Notes under the pieces: generated by a model
The model's input: the letters and a program-made list of their open reading frames with translations, nothing else
The model's database searches: none
What the model was told of the DNA's origin: nothing
Source of the DNA: Nitrincola lacisaponensis
GTDB taxonomy: Bacteria > Pseudomonadota > Gammaproteobacteria > Pseudomonadales > Balneatricaceae
Assembly (NCBI RefSeq): GCF_000691225.1
Contig: NZ_JMSZ01000016.1
Location: forward strand, 62,001 to 126,000
Length of the DNA stretch: 64,000 nt
Direction: 5' to 3'
Shown here: positions 54,981-63,328 of the stretch, in pieces
Numbering within the stretch: position 1 is the first letter of the stretch
Layout of the letters: the number at the start of each line of letters is the position of its first letter
Made by a program: the position numbers and the translations under genes

Positions 54981-55577
54981 ATGAAAACGCTGCAGTATCC
55001 GGTCGAGTCGGATTTCGAGATTAAAAAATCCCGCTTTATTGGGCGGGTAGAAACGATCCACAGTCATGCCGAGGGGCTTGCCCGCATTGCAGCACTGTGG
55101 CAGCAGCACCCGGAGGCCCGGCATGTCTGTTATGTCATGCTGGTAAGGGGCCAGGTACGTCAATCCGATGATGGTGAGCCGTCCGGGACCGCAGCGCGCC
55201 CTATGCTGAATGTATTGCAGCACAAAGGTCTGGATAATGTCCTGGCCAGCGTGGTGCGTTATTTTGGGGGTATAAAGCTGGGTGCCGGTGGACTGGTCAG
55301 GGCGTACTCTCAGGCGATCAGCGATCCATTAAATACCGCCGAGTTGATTGAGGTGCGTCCTCAATCAACGGTGGTTATCCATTTTCAGTATGAACATGAA
55401 TCGCTGGTCAGGCATTTAGCTGATCAGTATGGTCTGAACCTGGATGTTCAGTACGCTGAAAGAGTTACCGCACAGGTCTCTGGTGAGATACAGGCACTTG
55501 AGCCATTCCTGGAGATGGCCAACAGCCAGCTGCGCGGTGAACTGATTCATGACGGGGCTTGTCTTAACGCCCCCTGA
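54981..55577 (+). CDS. yigZ: YigZ/IMPACT family protein
   Basis: A 198-residue protein of the UPF0029/IMPACT family. The N-terminal domain has the hallmark SDDGEPSGTAARPMLNVL and VVRYFGGIKLGAGGLVRAY; the C-terminal part is the DUF1949 domain. E. coli YigZ structure suggests nucleic-acid or nucleotide binding, but no reaction is established. The ATG follows TGTAAGG. Its end overlaps by 14 bases the end of the convergent lytic transglycosylase gene. Confidence 0.93.
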   Translation: MKTLQYPVESDFEIKKSRFIGRVETIHSHAEGLARIAALWQQHPEARHVCYVMLVRGQVRQSDDGEPSGTAARPMLNVLQHKGLDNVLASVVRYFGGIKLGAGGLVRAYSQAISDPLNTAELIEVRPQSTVVIHFQYEHESLVRHLADQYGLNLDVQYAERVTAQVSGEIQALEPFLEMANSQLRGELIHDGACLNAP

Positions 55578-56868
55578 TCCGCTCCAGCACAGTCTGGGTG
55601 GCAAAACCGTCAGGTACTAACCCCTGGTCTCTCTGGTAGGCACTCAAGCCTCTGCGTGTATTTGGTCCCAGAATACCATCTGCCTCACCGACGTTATAAC
55701 CCAGCGCATTGAGTGCCTGCTGAAGTTCACGTACCTGGGCGCGGGTCAGTGGCAACTGATCACGAGGCCAGGGTTGCTGAATGCCTGGGCGTCCGGCAAT
55801 TGCATCACTCAAGGTGGCTACCGCCAGTGCGTAACTGGTGGCGTTGTTGTAGCGCAGAATAGCGTGGAAATTGGGTCCGACCATAAATGCAGGCCCTTGA
55901 GCACCCGCTGGAACGATCACTGTCGCGCTGGAGAAATCCGGCAGAGTGCCGTTCAAAGCCTGTACCCCTTGAGCGGCCCATTCAGCACTGCTGCGGCGCT
56001 CGGTCTGGCTATAGTCAAAACCGGGTGGCAACTGGACCTCTACGCCCCAGGGCTCCCCTGTCTGCCACCCTGATCTGGCCAGGTAATTGGCAGTTGATGC
56101 CATGACGTCGGGAATGCTGCCCCAGATATCGCGGCGGCCATCACCATCGCCATCTTTGGCAAAGGTTTCAAAACTTGAAGGAATAAACTGGGTGTGTCCC
56201 ATGGCGCCTGCCCAGGAGCCAATCATTTCTTCTGCTGCAATTTCACCACTATCAATAATCCGTAACGCGGCCAGTAGCTCGCCACGGGCAAAGGCAGCAC
56301 GCCGACCATCATAGGCGAGTGTGGCAAAGGCGCTCAGTGCCGAAAAACTGCCAAAGTTGCTGCCATAATTGCTTTCAATTCCCCAGATAGCGACGATGAT
56401 TTCAGCAGGTACGCCATAACGCTGCTCCATCATCATCGCTGTCTGGCGATGTTCGGCCAGCTTGGCCTGGCCGTTGTTGATGCGCGCTTGCGATACGGCG
56501 CTATCCAGGTACTCCCAGATAGGACGCACAAATTCCGGTTGGAAACGGTCGAGCTCGATCACACGTTCCAGATAGCGCACCGTGTCCAGTGCCGAGAGCG
56601 CTCGTGGGCTGATGCCTTGAGCTGCAGCGTCGCGACGGAAGTCCATCAGCCAGGTATTAAAGTCCGTATGTTTTGATTGTTGCTGAACTTGCTGCTGGCG
56701 GCTTTGTTCCGCCACCAGAGGTGCTTCCTGGTGGGTGTCGGTTGCCGCAAGGGTTGCCTGCGCAGAGGGTGTCGAGGCGCAGGCCGGGAGCAAAGCAAGT
56801 GGTAGTAACAAACTTGTGCCCAGTAAGAATGACTGGCAGGAGCGCAGAGTGTGAGTATAACGTGTCAT
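55564..56868 (-). CDS. MltB-family lytic murein transglycosylase lipoprotein
   Basis: A 434-residue cell-wall enzyme that cleaves the glycan strand to form 1,6-anhydroMurNAc ends. The N terminus has a lipoprotein signal with lipobox LPAC. The SLT_2 domain (about 70-345) contains the catalytic glutamate in AIWGIESNYGSNFG and MGHTQFIPSSFETFAKDGDGDGRRDIW. A C-terminal peptidoglycan-binding domain ends the protein (QQALNALGYNVGEADGILGPNTRRGLSAYQ). It is closest to the MltB-like group found in Pseudomonas and marine bacteria. Confidence 0.92.
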   Translation of the reverse strand: MTRYTHTLRSCQSFLLGTSLLLPLALLPACASTPSAQATLAATDTHQEAPLVAEQSRQQQVQQQSKHTDFNTWLMDFRRDAAAQGISPRALSALDTVRYLERVIELDRFQPEFVRPIWEYLDSAVSQARINNGQAKLAEHRQTAMMMEQRYGVPAEIIVAIWGIESNYGSNFGSFSALSAFATLAYDGRRAAFARGELLAALRIIDSGEIAAEEMIGSWAGAMGHTQFIPSSFETFAKDGDGDGRRDIWGSIPDVMASTANYLARSGWQTGEPWGVEVQLPPGFDYSQTERRSSAEWAAQGVQALNGTLPDFSSATVIVPAGAQGPAFMVGPNFHAILRYNNATSYALAVATLSDAIAGRPGIQQPWPRDQLPLTRAQVRELQQALNALGYNVGEADGILGPNTRRGLSAYQRDQGLVPDGFATQTVLERIRGR

Positions 56869-56938
56869 GCTGAAGTCCTTTGATAAGTCGGTACCATTCT
56901 ACTCTCCTGAGCGCAGGGTTTGTATGCTGTTATTTAGG

Positions 56939-56962
56939 CGCACCATGCCGTCTTTTGGTGCA
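56939..56962. promoter_or_regulatory. Inverted GCACCA/TGGTGC repeat upstream of the ureide importer
   Basis: CGCACCA (56939-56945) and TGGTGCA (56956-56962) are near-perfect NtrC half-sites in inverted orientation, but separated by 10 rather than 3 bases. The centre is about 155 bases before the start predicted from the sigma-54 candidate at 57078. It may be a spaced enhancer site or the site of another regulator such as the RpiR protein. Confidence 0.4.
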
Positions 56963-57077
56963 TAAATCTACTGCTTGTATCCAGAATTCGGGCTCAGATT
57001 ACCGAATAGTCCAAATTTATTTTTTCACTTCATTGATCTTAAAGATGTTTTTGTTATTTATCTTTCCGGTTGGTTTT

Positions 57078-57094
57078 TTGGCACTTTTGTTGCA
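57078..57094 (+). promoter_or_regulatory. Sigma-54 promoter for the ureide importer operon
   Basis: TTGGCACTTTTGTTGCA is a full match to TGGCAC-N5-TTGC, with GG (57080-57081) and GC (57092-57093) separated by exactly 10 bases. The start would be near 57105, about 50 bases before the binding-protein ATG. It is the best sigma-54 match in the window. Confidence 0.8.
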
Positions 57095-57154
57095 GAAAAG
57101 ATCACGTGTGAATCAAAAGTTGCAATAACGACCAACCTGACTGAGGATAGATAG

Positions 57155-57958
57155 ATGAAAACAACCTTTAACACCTTAAAACGTGGATTGCTGGCCAGCA
57201 TCGCGGCGGTAGGGGTCACCCTGTCATTGAGTGCTCAAGCGAATCTGCTGAGCGAAATAGAGGATCGTGGTGTGATTCGTGTGGCAGTACCACAGGACTT
57301 TCCTCCATTTGGCTCAGTGGGTACGGATCTGCAGCCACGTGGTTATGATATCGATATGGCTAATTATATCGGTGAACAGTTGGGTGTGTCTGTTGAGTTG
57401 ATTACCGTGACCAGTGCCAACCGTATTCCTTATCTACAGACGGGGCGTGCCGATCTGGTGATCTCCAGTCTGGGCAAGAATGAGGAGCGTGAGCGTGCCA
57501 TCGACTTCAGTAATGCCTATGCGCCATTCTTTCTGGGCGTGTTTGGCAATTCGGACATAGAAGTATCTTCCCCTGAAGATCTGAGTGGCCACACGGTGGG
57601 TGTAACACGTGGTGCTGTCGAAGATATGGAGCTGGAAAAGGTTCTGCCAGCAGATGCAATGCTGCAGCGGTTCGAGGATAACAACACCACGCTGTCGGCT
57701 TATCTGTCTGGACAGGTCCAGCTGATTGCAACCGGGAATCTGGTTGCTACTGAAATCGCCGAGCGTCGTCCGAATCAGGCTCCGGTGACCAAGTTCATGC
57801 TGCGCGACTCTCCTTGCTACATCGGTTTGAAAAAAGGTGAGGCCGAGCTGCAGGCGCGAGTGAATGAGATTATCGCTCAGGCACTGGAAGACGGTACGCT
57901 GAACCGTATTTCAGAAACCTGGCTGCGTGCGCCTTTACCTGAAGGTTTTGGTAGCTGA
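57155..57958 (+). CDS. Polar-amino-acid-type ABC transporter, binding protein (ureide cluster)
   Basis: A 267-residue family 3 periplasmic binding protein. The signal peptide spans about 28 residues ending AQA; the mature part begins NLLSEIEDRGVIRVAVPQDFPPFG, with PRGYDIDMANYIGEQLGVSVELI and GRADLVISSLGKNEERERAIDFS as ligand-cleft segments. Related proteins bind polar amino acids. Here it opens an operon with two permeases, an ATPase, an RpiR regulator and three ureide-degrading enzymes, so allantoin, allantoate or another ureide is a plausible ligand; this is inference. Confidence 0.9.
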   Translation: MKTTFNTLKRGLLASIAAVGVTLSLSAQANLLSEIEDRGVIRVAVPQDFPPFGSVGTDLQPRGYDIDMANYIGEQLGVSVELITVTSANRIPYLQTGRADLVISSLGKNEERERAIDFSNAYAPFFLGVFGNSDIEVSSPEDLSGHTVGVTRGAVEDMELEKVLPADAMLQRFEDNNTTLSAYLSGQVQLIATGNLVATEIAERRPNQAPVTKFMLRDSPCYIGLKKGEAELQARVNEIIAQALEDGTLNRISETWLRAPLPEGFGS

Positions 57959-57968
57959 GGTCACCCGG

Positions 57969-58634
57969 ATGTTGAATTTCAGTGACCTGTTGCCTTATAG
58001 CCACCTGTTGTTGCAGGGGTTGTGGGTCACCGTGGTACTGACCTTGTATGCCACACTTGGCGGTGTGGCAATAGGTACGGCCTGCGCAGCAGGTCGTCAC
58101 TACGGTGGCAAAGCGTTACGGGGTGTGATTGGTGGCTACGTGGAGCTGATTCGCAACACACCTTTTATTGTGCAGTTGTTTTTTATCTTTTTTGGACTTC
58201 CGGCTATCGGCATCAAGCTGACCGCCTGGGAAGCAGGATTGTTAGCCATGCTGATTAACCTGGGCGCCTACAGTACGGAAATTATCCGTGCCGGTCTGGC
58301 TGCTACACCTAAAGCTCAGGTGGAGGCCGCTCGGGTGCTGGGACTGAACCCACGCCAGGTATTTTTTCGGGTGGTGCTCATCCCTGCTTTTGAAAAGATT
58401 TATCCGGCACTGACCAGTCAGTGCATTATCGTGATGTTGGGGTCTGCTGTGGTTTCGCAAATATCTGTGATGGATTTGACCTATGCGGCGAATCTGATTC
58501 AGTCACGTAACTTCAGAAGCTTTGAGGCCTATCTGGTGGTAGCAGCGATCTATCTGCTGTTTGCTATCCTGATGCGCCAGGTGTTTGAGTGGATCGGACG
58601 GCGAGTATTTCGTCATCGGAGGAAGGCCTCATGA
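57969..58634 (+). CDS. Polar-amino-acid-type ABC transporter, permease 1 (ureide cluster)
   Basis: A 221-residue permease with about five hydrophobic segments. The N-terminal LLLQGLWVTVVLTLYATLGG and YVELIRNTPFIVQLFFIFFGLP are typical of the HisM/GlnP family, and QVEAARVLGLNPRQVFFRVV is the EAA loop. The ATG at 57969 comes 10 bases after the previous stop; an in-frame start at 57927 lies within the preceding gene. It overlaps permease 2 by 4 bases. Confidence 0.92.
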   Translation: MLNFSDLLPYSHLLLQGLWVTVVLTLYATLGGVAIGTACAAGRHYGGKALRGVIGGYVELIRNTPFIVQLFFIFFGLPAIGIKLTAWEAGLLAMLINLGAYSTEIIRAGLAATPKAQVEAARVLGLNPRQVFFRVVLIPAFEKIYPALTSQCIIVMLGSAVVSQISVMDLTYAANLIQSRNFRSFEAYLVVAAIYLLFAILMRQVFEWIGRRVFRHRRKAS

Positions 58635-59281
58635 TTGAGTTCACTAACTGGGACCTGCTGCGCAACTTGTTGCTTGCCACGCGCTGGACGATTGCACTGT
58701 CTTTGACCGCCTTTATCGGAGGGGCATTGGTGGGGTTGTTGCTGACTGCGATGCGTTTGAGTGGGCGACGGCCGTTACAGTGGCTGGTACGCGGTTATGT
58801 CGAGGTATTTCAAGGTACACCGTTATTGATGCAGCTGTTTCTGGTCTTTTTCGGTCTGTCATTACTTGGGCTTGATATATCAGCCTGGAGTGCTGCTGCA
58901 TTTGCACTGACCTTTTTTACCAGTGCGTTTCTGACGGAAATCTGGCGTGGCTGTATCGATACCCTGCCGAAAGGGCAGTGGGAAGCGTCACGTTGTTTGG
59001 GGCTGAGTTTTCAGCAAACCCTGGGTCGGGTGATTCTGCCGCAAGCCATACGGGTAGCCCTGGCACCGACAGTCGGCTTTTCTGTACAGGTGATCAAGGG
59101 TACGGCGCTGGCATCCATTATTGGATTTGTCGAGCTGACCAAGGCTGGCACCATGCTTAACAATGCCACTTTCGAACCGTTTAAAATATTTGCCATGGTA
59201 GCGTTGATCTATTTTGCCCTCTGCTATCCGCTGTCCCTGGCCAGCCAACGTTTGGAGAAAAAATTCAATGGCGCTCGTTAA
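58631..59281 (+). CDS. Polar-amino-acid-type ABC transporter, permease 2 (ureide cluster)
   Basis: The second HisM/GlnP-type permease, 216 residues. Family segments are LLLATRWTIALSLTAFIGGALVG, YVEVFQGTPLLMQLFLVFFGLS and the EAA loop QWEASRCLGLSFQQTLGRVILPQAIR. The ATG at 58631 has GGAGGAAGG before it. It overlaps permease 1 by 4 bases and the ATPase gene by 14, showing tight translational coupling. With permease 1 it would form a heterodimeric channel. Confidence 0.92.
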   Translation: MIEFTNWDLLRNLLLATRWTIALSLTAFIGGALVGLLLTAMRLSGRRPLQWLVRGYVEVFQGTPLLMQLFLVFFGLSLLGLDISAWSAAAFALTFFTSAFLTEIWRGCIDTLPKGQWEASRCLGLSFQQTLGRVILPQAIRVALAPTVGFSVQVIKGTALASIIGFVELTKAGTMLNNATFEPFKIFAMVALIYFALCYPLSLASQRLEKKFNGAR

Positions 59282-59996
59282 TATTGACCAGGTCCATAAG
59301 TATTATGGTGATCTGCATGTGCTGAAAGGTGTTGACCTGAAAATTAATGCCGGAGAAGTCGTGTCGATCATCGGACGCAGTGGCTCCGGTAAAAGTACAC
59401 TGTTGCGGTGTATGAATGGTCTGGAGGCCTATCAGGAAGGCGCAATTATTGTGGATAACAAGGAAGTCAGCAGTGATGAAAAACAGGTGCGCCTGCTGGC
59501 CCGGAGCGTTGGCATGGTGTTTCAGAGCTTTAATCTGTTCCCTCACCTGACGGTGGGCGAAAACATTATGCTGGCACCCAAGCTGGTATTGAAACTGTCC
59601 TCCAAAGAGGCGCGTGAGTTGGCGCTGGATAAGCTGACAAAAGTCGGATTAGCCGAAAAAATAGATGAGTATCCAGATTGTCTGTCAGGTGGTCAGCAGC
59701 AGCGTGTAGCTATTGCGCGGGCGCTGGCAATGTCGCCCAAAGTGTTGCTCTGTGATGAAATTACATCAGCGCTTGATCCTGAACTGGTCGGCGAAGTGCT
59801 ACGTGTTCTGGAGCAGCTGGCCGCAGATGGCATGACCTTGATTCTGGTGACGCATGAAATGAATTTTGCCCGGGATGTCGGGGACCGCGTAGTGTTCATG
59901 CATCAGGGAAAAGTCTGGGAAAGTGGGCCTGCTAAGGCTGTGTTTGCCCAACCGTCCACACCGGAACTACAAAGCTTTATCAGCGCCGTGTTATAA
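59268..59996 (+). CDS. Polar-amino-acid-type ABC transporter, ATPase (ureide cluster)
   Basis: A 242-residue GlnQ/HisP-type ATPase. Walker A GRSGSGKST, Q-loop [18 protein letters not shown], signature [15 protein letters not shown] and H-loop LVTHEMNFARDVGD are intact. Walker B reads VLLCDEITSALDPE, with isoleucine in place of the usual proline (DEP), which is common in some members of this family. The ATG at 59268 follows TTGGAG. Confidence 0.93.
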   Translation: MALVNIDQVHKYYGDLHVLKGVDLKINAGEVVSIIGRSGSGKSTLLRCMNGLEAYQEGAIIVDNKEVSSDEKQVRLLARSVGMVFQSFNLFPHLTVGENIMLAPKLVLKLSSKEARELALDKLTKVGLAEKIDEYPDCLSGGQQQRVAIARALAMSPKVLLCDEITSALDPELVGEVLRVLEQLAADGMTLILVTHEMNFARDVGDRVVFMHQGKVWESGPAKAVFAQPSTPELQSFISAVL

Positions 59997-60005
59997 GGAA
60001 ACGCC

Positions 60006-60854
60006 ATGCGTCGGATCACCGAGGTCATACGTCAGCATTATGAACACCTCTCGCCCAGCGAGCGCCGGGTTGCCGGGTTTATTATCGATCACCTGGATGA
60101 TCTGGCGACCTACAATTCAGTAGAGCTGAGCCGTCAGTGTGATACCTCCAAGGCGACGATCAGCCGGCTGTTCCGGCGTCTGGGTTACAGCAGTTTCAAG
60201 GAAGCGCGTGAAGAGTTGCGGCGTCTCCGGCAATCCGGTGTCCCCATGCCCGGACCCGGTCTGCAGGCTGGTGGCAGCCTGATTGAACGGCACTTTGCCA
60301 GTGAGTCGCAACATCTACAGCGTGTGATGCAGCTGGCACAAACACCCTTGCTCGCCCAGGTGACCGAGCGCCTTGCTGATGCGCAGCGGGTGGCCGTGAT
60401 CGGTTTTCGTAACAGCTATCCGGTGGCGCTGCATTTGCGGCAGCAACTGATGCAGATACGTCCTGCCGTACAACTGCTACCGCAGCCCGGGCAAACCCTG
60501 GCCGAAGAGCTGGCGGACCTGACTGACCGTGATCTGGTGGTCCTCATGGCATTCCATCGACGACCGGCAGGTTTCAAAACGCTGCTGAAGACCTTGCTGG
60601 ATCGCAATATCCCGGTGTTGCTGCTCTGTGAACAGGATAGTGGCCTGGTAACACTCAAACCGACCTGGATGCTTGAATTGCCCTTGAACAGTGTCTCGGC
60701 CTTTGACAGTTATGCGTTGCCGATGAGCCTGGTCAGCCTGATCAGTAATCTGTTACTACACTACCAGTTGGATCACGGACGTGCGCGGATTGAGCAGATC
60801 AATCAGCTGTATGAGCAGACCGGAGAACTGGATCTGAACCTTAATGTTTTGTAA
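60006..60854 (+). CDS. MurR/RpiR-family transcriptional regulator
   Basis: A 282-residue regulator with an N-terminal HTH_6 domain (about 1-77; helix-turn-helix in SVELSRQCDTSKATISRLFRRLGY) and a C-terminal SIS domain (about 115-245; VAVIGFRNSYPVALHLRQQL and DLVVLMAFHRRP). SIS domains in this family usually bind sugar phosphates. Placed between the importer ATPase and allantoicase, it probably controls ureide use and may bind a ureide intermediate instead; this is inference. It starts 9 bases after the ATPase stop and is co-directional. Confidence 0.92.
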   Translation: MRRITEVIRQHYEHLSPSERRVAGFIIDHLDDLATYNSVELSRQCDTSKATISRLFRRLGYSSFKEAREELRRLRQSGVPMPGPGLQAGGSLIERHFASESQHLQRVMQLAQTPLLAQVTERLADAQRVAVIGFRNSYPVALHLRQQLMQIRPAVQLLPQPGQTLAEELADLTDRDLVVLMAFHRRPAGFKTLLKTLLDRNIPVLLLCEQDSGLVTLKPTWMLELPLNSVSAFDSYALPMSLVSLISNLLLHYQLDHGRARIEQINQLYEQTGELDLNLNVL

Positions 60855-60873
60855 CCCATAATGAGAGATGATG

Positions 60874-61875
60874 ATGCAAGCCGCCGATAACCCCTATAAG
60901 CGCAGTATTAACCTGGCCGATGCCCGTTTGGGAACGCGTGCCATTTTTGTCACCGATGACTGGTTTGCCGAGGTGAACCGAATGCTGCAACCTGAACCTC
61001 CGGTATGGAAAGAAGGGGTGTTTGACGATAACGGCAAATGGATGGATGGCTGGGAAAGTCGTCGCAAACGTTTTGAGGGCTATGACTATACGGTGATTCG
61101 ACTGGGTGTGCCGGGATATGTTCAGGGTGTCGACATAGATACTGCGTACTTTACCGGCAACTATCCCCCCTCGGCATCGCTGGAGGCCTGCTTCTGCGAC
61201 AGCGGCGATCCGGATGAACGCACGCGCTGGACACAAATACTACCCTCGGTTGATCTGCAGGGTAACAGTCATCATCTGCATGCAACCTTGCACAGTGATC
61301 AGCCCTGGACGCATTTGCGCTTTAATATCTACCCCGATGGTGGTGTTGCCCGGCTGCGTGTTTATGGTGTGCCTTACCGGGACTGGTCTGCTGTGAGTGA
61401 TACCGAGCAGCTGGATCTGGCATCTGTTCTGAATGGTGGCCGCGCACTGGCGTGTTCCGATGAGCACTATGGCAGTATCAGTAATCTGATTAATCCGGGG
61501 CGTGGTATCAATATGGGTGATGGCTGGGAAACTGCACGCCGCCGGACCCCCGGGTATGACTGGGTGATACTGTCGCTGGGGCATCCAGGCGTGGTGGAAA
61601 AAATTGTTGTGGATACGCTGCATTTCAAAGGAAACTATCCTGACAGTTGCTCAATTCAGGCTGCCTATGTTCAGGGAGGCACTGAAAGCCAGATTGAAAC
61701 CCAGAGCCTGTACTGGAAAGAGTTACTGCCTTCACAGAAGTTGCAGATGCATCAGGAGCATCACTTCGCCGCAGAGCTGCAGGATTTGGGCCCCATTACC
61801 CATGTACGTTTGAACATTTTCCCGGATGGTGGTGTCAGCCGCTTACGCCTGCTGGGGCATATCGTGAGGCGTTGA
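60874..61875 (+). CDS. alc: Allantoicase
   Basis: Hydrolyses allantoate to ureidoglycolate and urea. The 333-residue product consists of two homologous allantoicase domains: the first with [21 protein letters not shown] and [22 protein letters not shown], the second with [22 protein letters not shown] and [20 protein letters not shown]. Three in-frame ATGs (60868, 60871, 60874) follow GAGAG; the last has the best spacing. It overlaps no neighbour but is 2 bases before allA. Confidence 0.95.
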   Translation: MQAADNPYKRSINLADARLGTRAIFVTDDWFAEVNRMLQPEPPVWKEGVFDDNGKWMDGWESRRKRFEGYDYTVIRLGVPGYVQGVDIDTAYFTGNYPPSASLEACFCDSGDPDERTRWTQILPSVDLQGNSHHLHATLHSDQPWTHLRFNIYPDGGVARLRVYGVPYRDWSAVSDTEQLDLASVLNGGRALACSDEHYGSISNLINPGRGINMGDGWETARRRTPGYDWVILSLGHPGVVEKIVVDTLHFKGNYPDSCSIQAAYVQGGTESQIETQSLYWKELLPSQKLQMHQEHHFAAELQDLGPITHVRLNIFPDGGVSRLRLLGHIVRR

Positions 61876-61877
61876 TC

Positions 61878-62384
61878 ATGTCCAGACAACTCAAGGCAAC
61901 CCCTTTAACTGCTGAGCAGTTTGCGCCCTTTGGCCAGGTCATTGATCGCTCCCAGCACAGTCATTTCCTGATTAATTCAGGCACGACTGAGCGCTATCAC
62001 CGGATGGCCCAGGTCGATACCGGTCCTGACGATGGGCAGGCGATTATCAGTATTTTTCGCAAACCCAAGGCAGATCAGTTTCCACTGTCGATTGCGATGC
62101 TGGAGCGTCATCCGCACGGCTCTCAGGCGTTTATCCCTTTGCGGGGAAAACCGTTTTTGATCGTGGTGGCTCCGGCCGGTGATCGGCCTGACCCGCAACA
62201 GATGCGCTTGTTCATCAGCAATGGTCAGCAGGGGGTCAATTATGCGCCAGGGGTGTGGCATCACCCGCTGATTGTGACCTGTGATGAAGATGAGCTGCTG
62301 GTGGTAGACCGTGCGGGTCAACTTGCCAATTGTGATGAATATGCCTTTGACGCTGATCAGATCCATTGGATCGATTGGCCGTAA
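61878..62384 (+). CDS. allA: Ureidoglycolate lyase AllA
   Basis: Releases urea from ureidoglycolate to give glyoxylate, the last step of the pathway. The 168-residue product matches AllA: LTAEQFAPFGQVID near the N terminus, the cupin-like MLERHPHGSQAFIPL and GVNYAPGVWHHPLIV with likely active-site histidines. The ATG at 61878 has GAGG eight bases upstream; an in-frame TTG at 61872 is rejected. It lies between alc and puuE. Confidence 0.95.
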   Translation: MSRQLKATPLTAEQFAPFGQVIDRSQHSHFLINSGTTERYHRMAQVDTGPDDGQAIISIFRKPKADQFPLSIAMLERHPHGSQAFIPLRGKPFLIVVAPAGDRPDPQQMRLFISNGQQGVNYAPGVWHHPLIVTCDEDELLVVDRAGQLANCDEYAFDADQIHWIDWP

Positions 62385-62396
62385 GCAGGAGACGCT

Positions 62397-63323
62397 ATGC
62401 GAAATACTCAGCCTTACCCCCGTGACCTGATAGGCTATGGTGCACAGCCACCACACCCACGCTGGCCCAATCAGGCACGTCTGGCATTAAACTTCGTGCT
62501 CAATTATGAAGAAGGCGCCGAAATGTCGGTGCTGCATGGCGATGCGCATGCCGAGACGTTCCTGTCTGAAATTGCGGGAGCTTCACCCTATTCGGATCGC
62601 CATCTGAGCATGGAGTCGATCTACGAATATGGATCGCGTGCCGGTGTCTGGCGTATTTTGCGCGAGTTCGAACGTCGCGGATTACCGATGACCATTTTTG
62701 GGGTGGCCATGGCAATGGCGCGTCATCCCGAGGTCACGGCAGAATTTCAGCGGCTGGGATATGATATCTGTTGTCATGGATTGCGCTGGATTCACTATCA
62801 GGAGATGCCTGAAGCCAAAGAACGTGCTCACCTTCAGGAAGCGATCCAGATTTTTGAATCCTTGACCGGGCAGTCACCGCTGGGCTGGTATACCGGCCGC
62901 GACTCCCCCAATACCCGTCGCCTGGTGGTGGAGCAGGGTGGTTTTCTCTATGACTCTGACTATTACGGAGACGACCTGCCGTTCTGGACACAGGTGGAAA
63001 CAGCGGCAGGTGAGCGCAAGTCACATCTGGTGATTCCGTACACGCTGGACTGCAACGACATGCGTTTCTCTTCACCCACCGGGTTTGCTGAAGGTGAAGA
63101 TTTCTTCAACTATCTGCGCGACAGCTTTGATGTGCTTTATGCAGAAGGGGCAGAGGCTCCGAAAATGATGTCTGTTGGGTTGCATTGTCGCCTGGTCGGC
63201 AGACCTGGGCGCTTTCGCGCGCTGCAACGTTTTCTCGACTATGTGCAGCAGCACGAAGGGGTGTGGATTACCCGTCGAGAAGATATTGCACGCCACTGGA
63301 TCACAGAGCACCCAGCATCCTGA
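62397..63323 (+). CDS. puuE: Allantoinase PuuE (polysaccharide-deacetylase family)
   Basis: A metal-independent allantoinase of the PuuE type, 308 residues, with a NodB-like fold unlike the zinc amidohydrolase AllB. Diagnostic segments are PRDLIGYGAQPPHPRWPNQARLAL, YEYGSRAGVWRILREF, GYDICCHGLRWIHY and the FLYDSDYYGDDLPFW block. It opens allantoin to allantoate, completing the route with alc and allA. It follows allA after 12 bases, with AGGAG upstream. Confidence 0.95.
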   Translation: MRNTQPYPRDLIGYGAQPPHPRWPNQARLALNFVLNYEEGAEMSVLHGDAHAETFLSEIAGASPYSDRHLSMESIYEYGSRAGVWRILREFERRGLPMTIFGVAMAMARHPEVTAEFQRLGYDICCHGLRWIHYQEMPEAKERAHLQEAIQIFESLTGQSPLGWYTGRDSPNTRRLVVEQGGFLYDSDYYGDDLPFWTQVETAAGERKSHLVIPYTLDCNDMRFSSPTGFAEGEDFFNYLRDSFDVLYAEGAEAPKMMSVGLHCRLVGRPGRFRALQRFLDYVQQHEGVWITRREDIARHWITEHPAS

Positions 63324-63328
63324 CCGGC

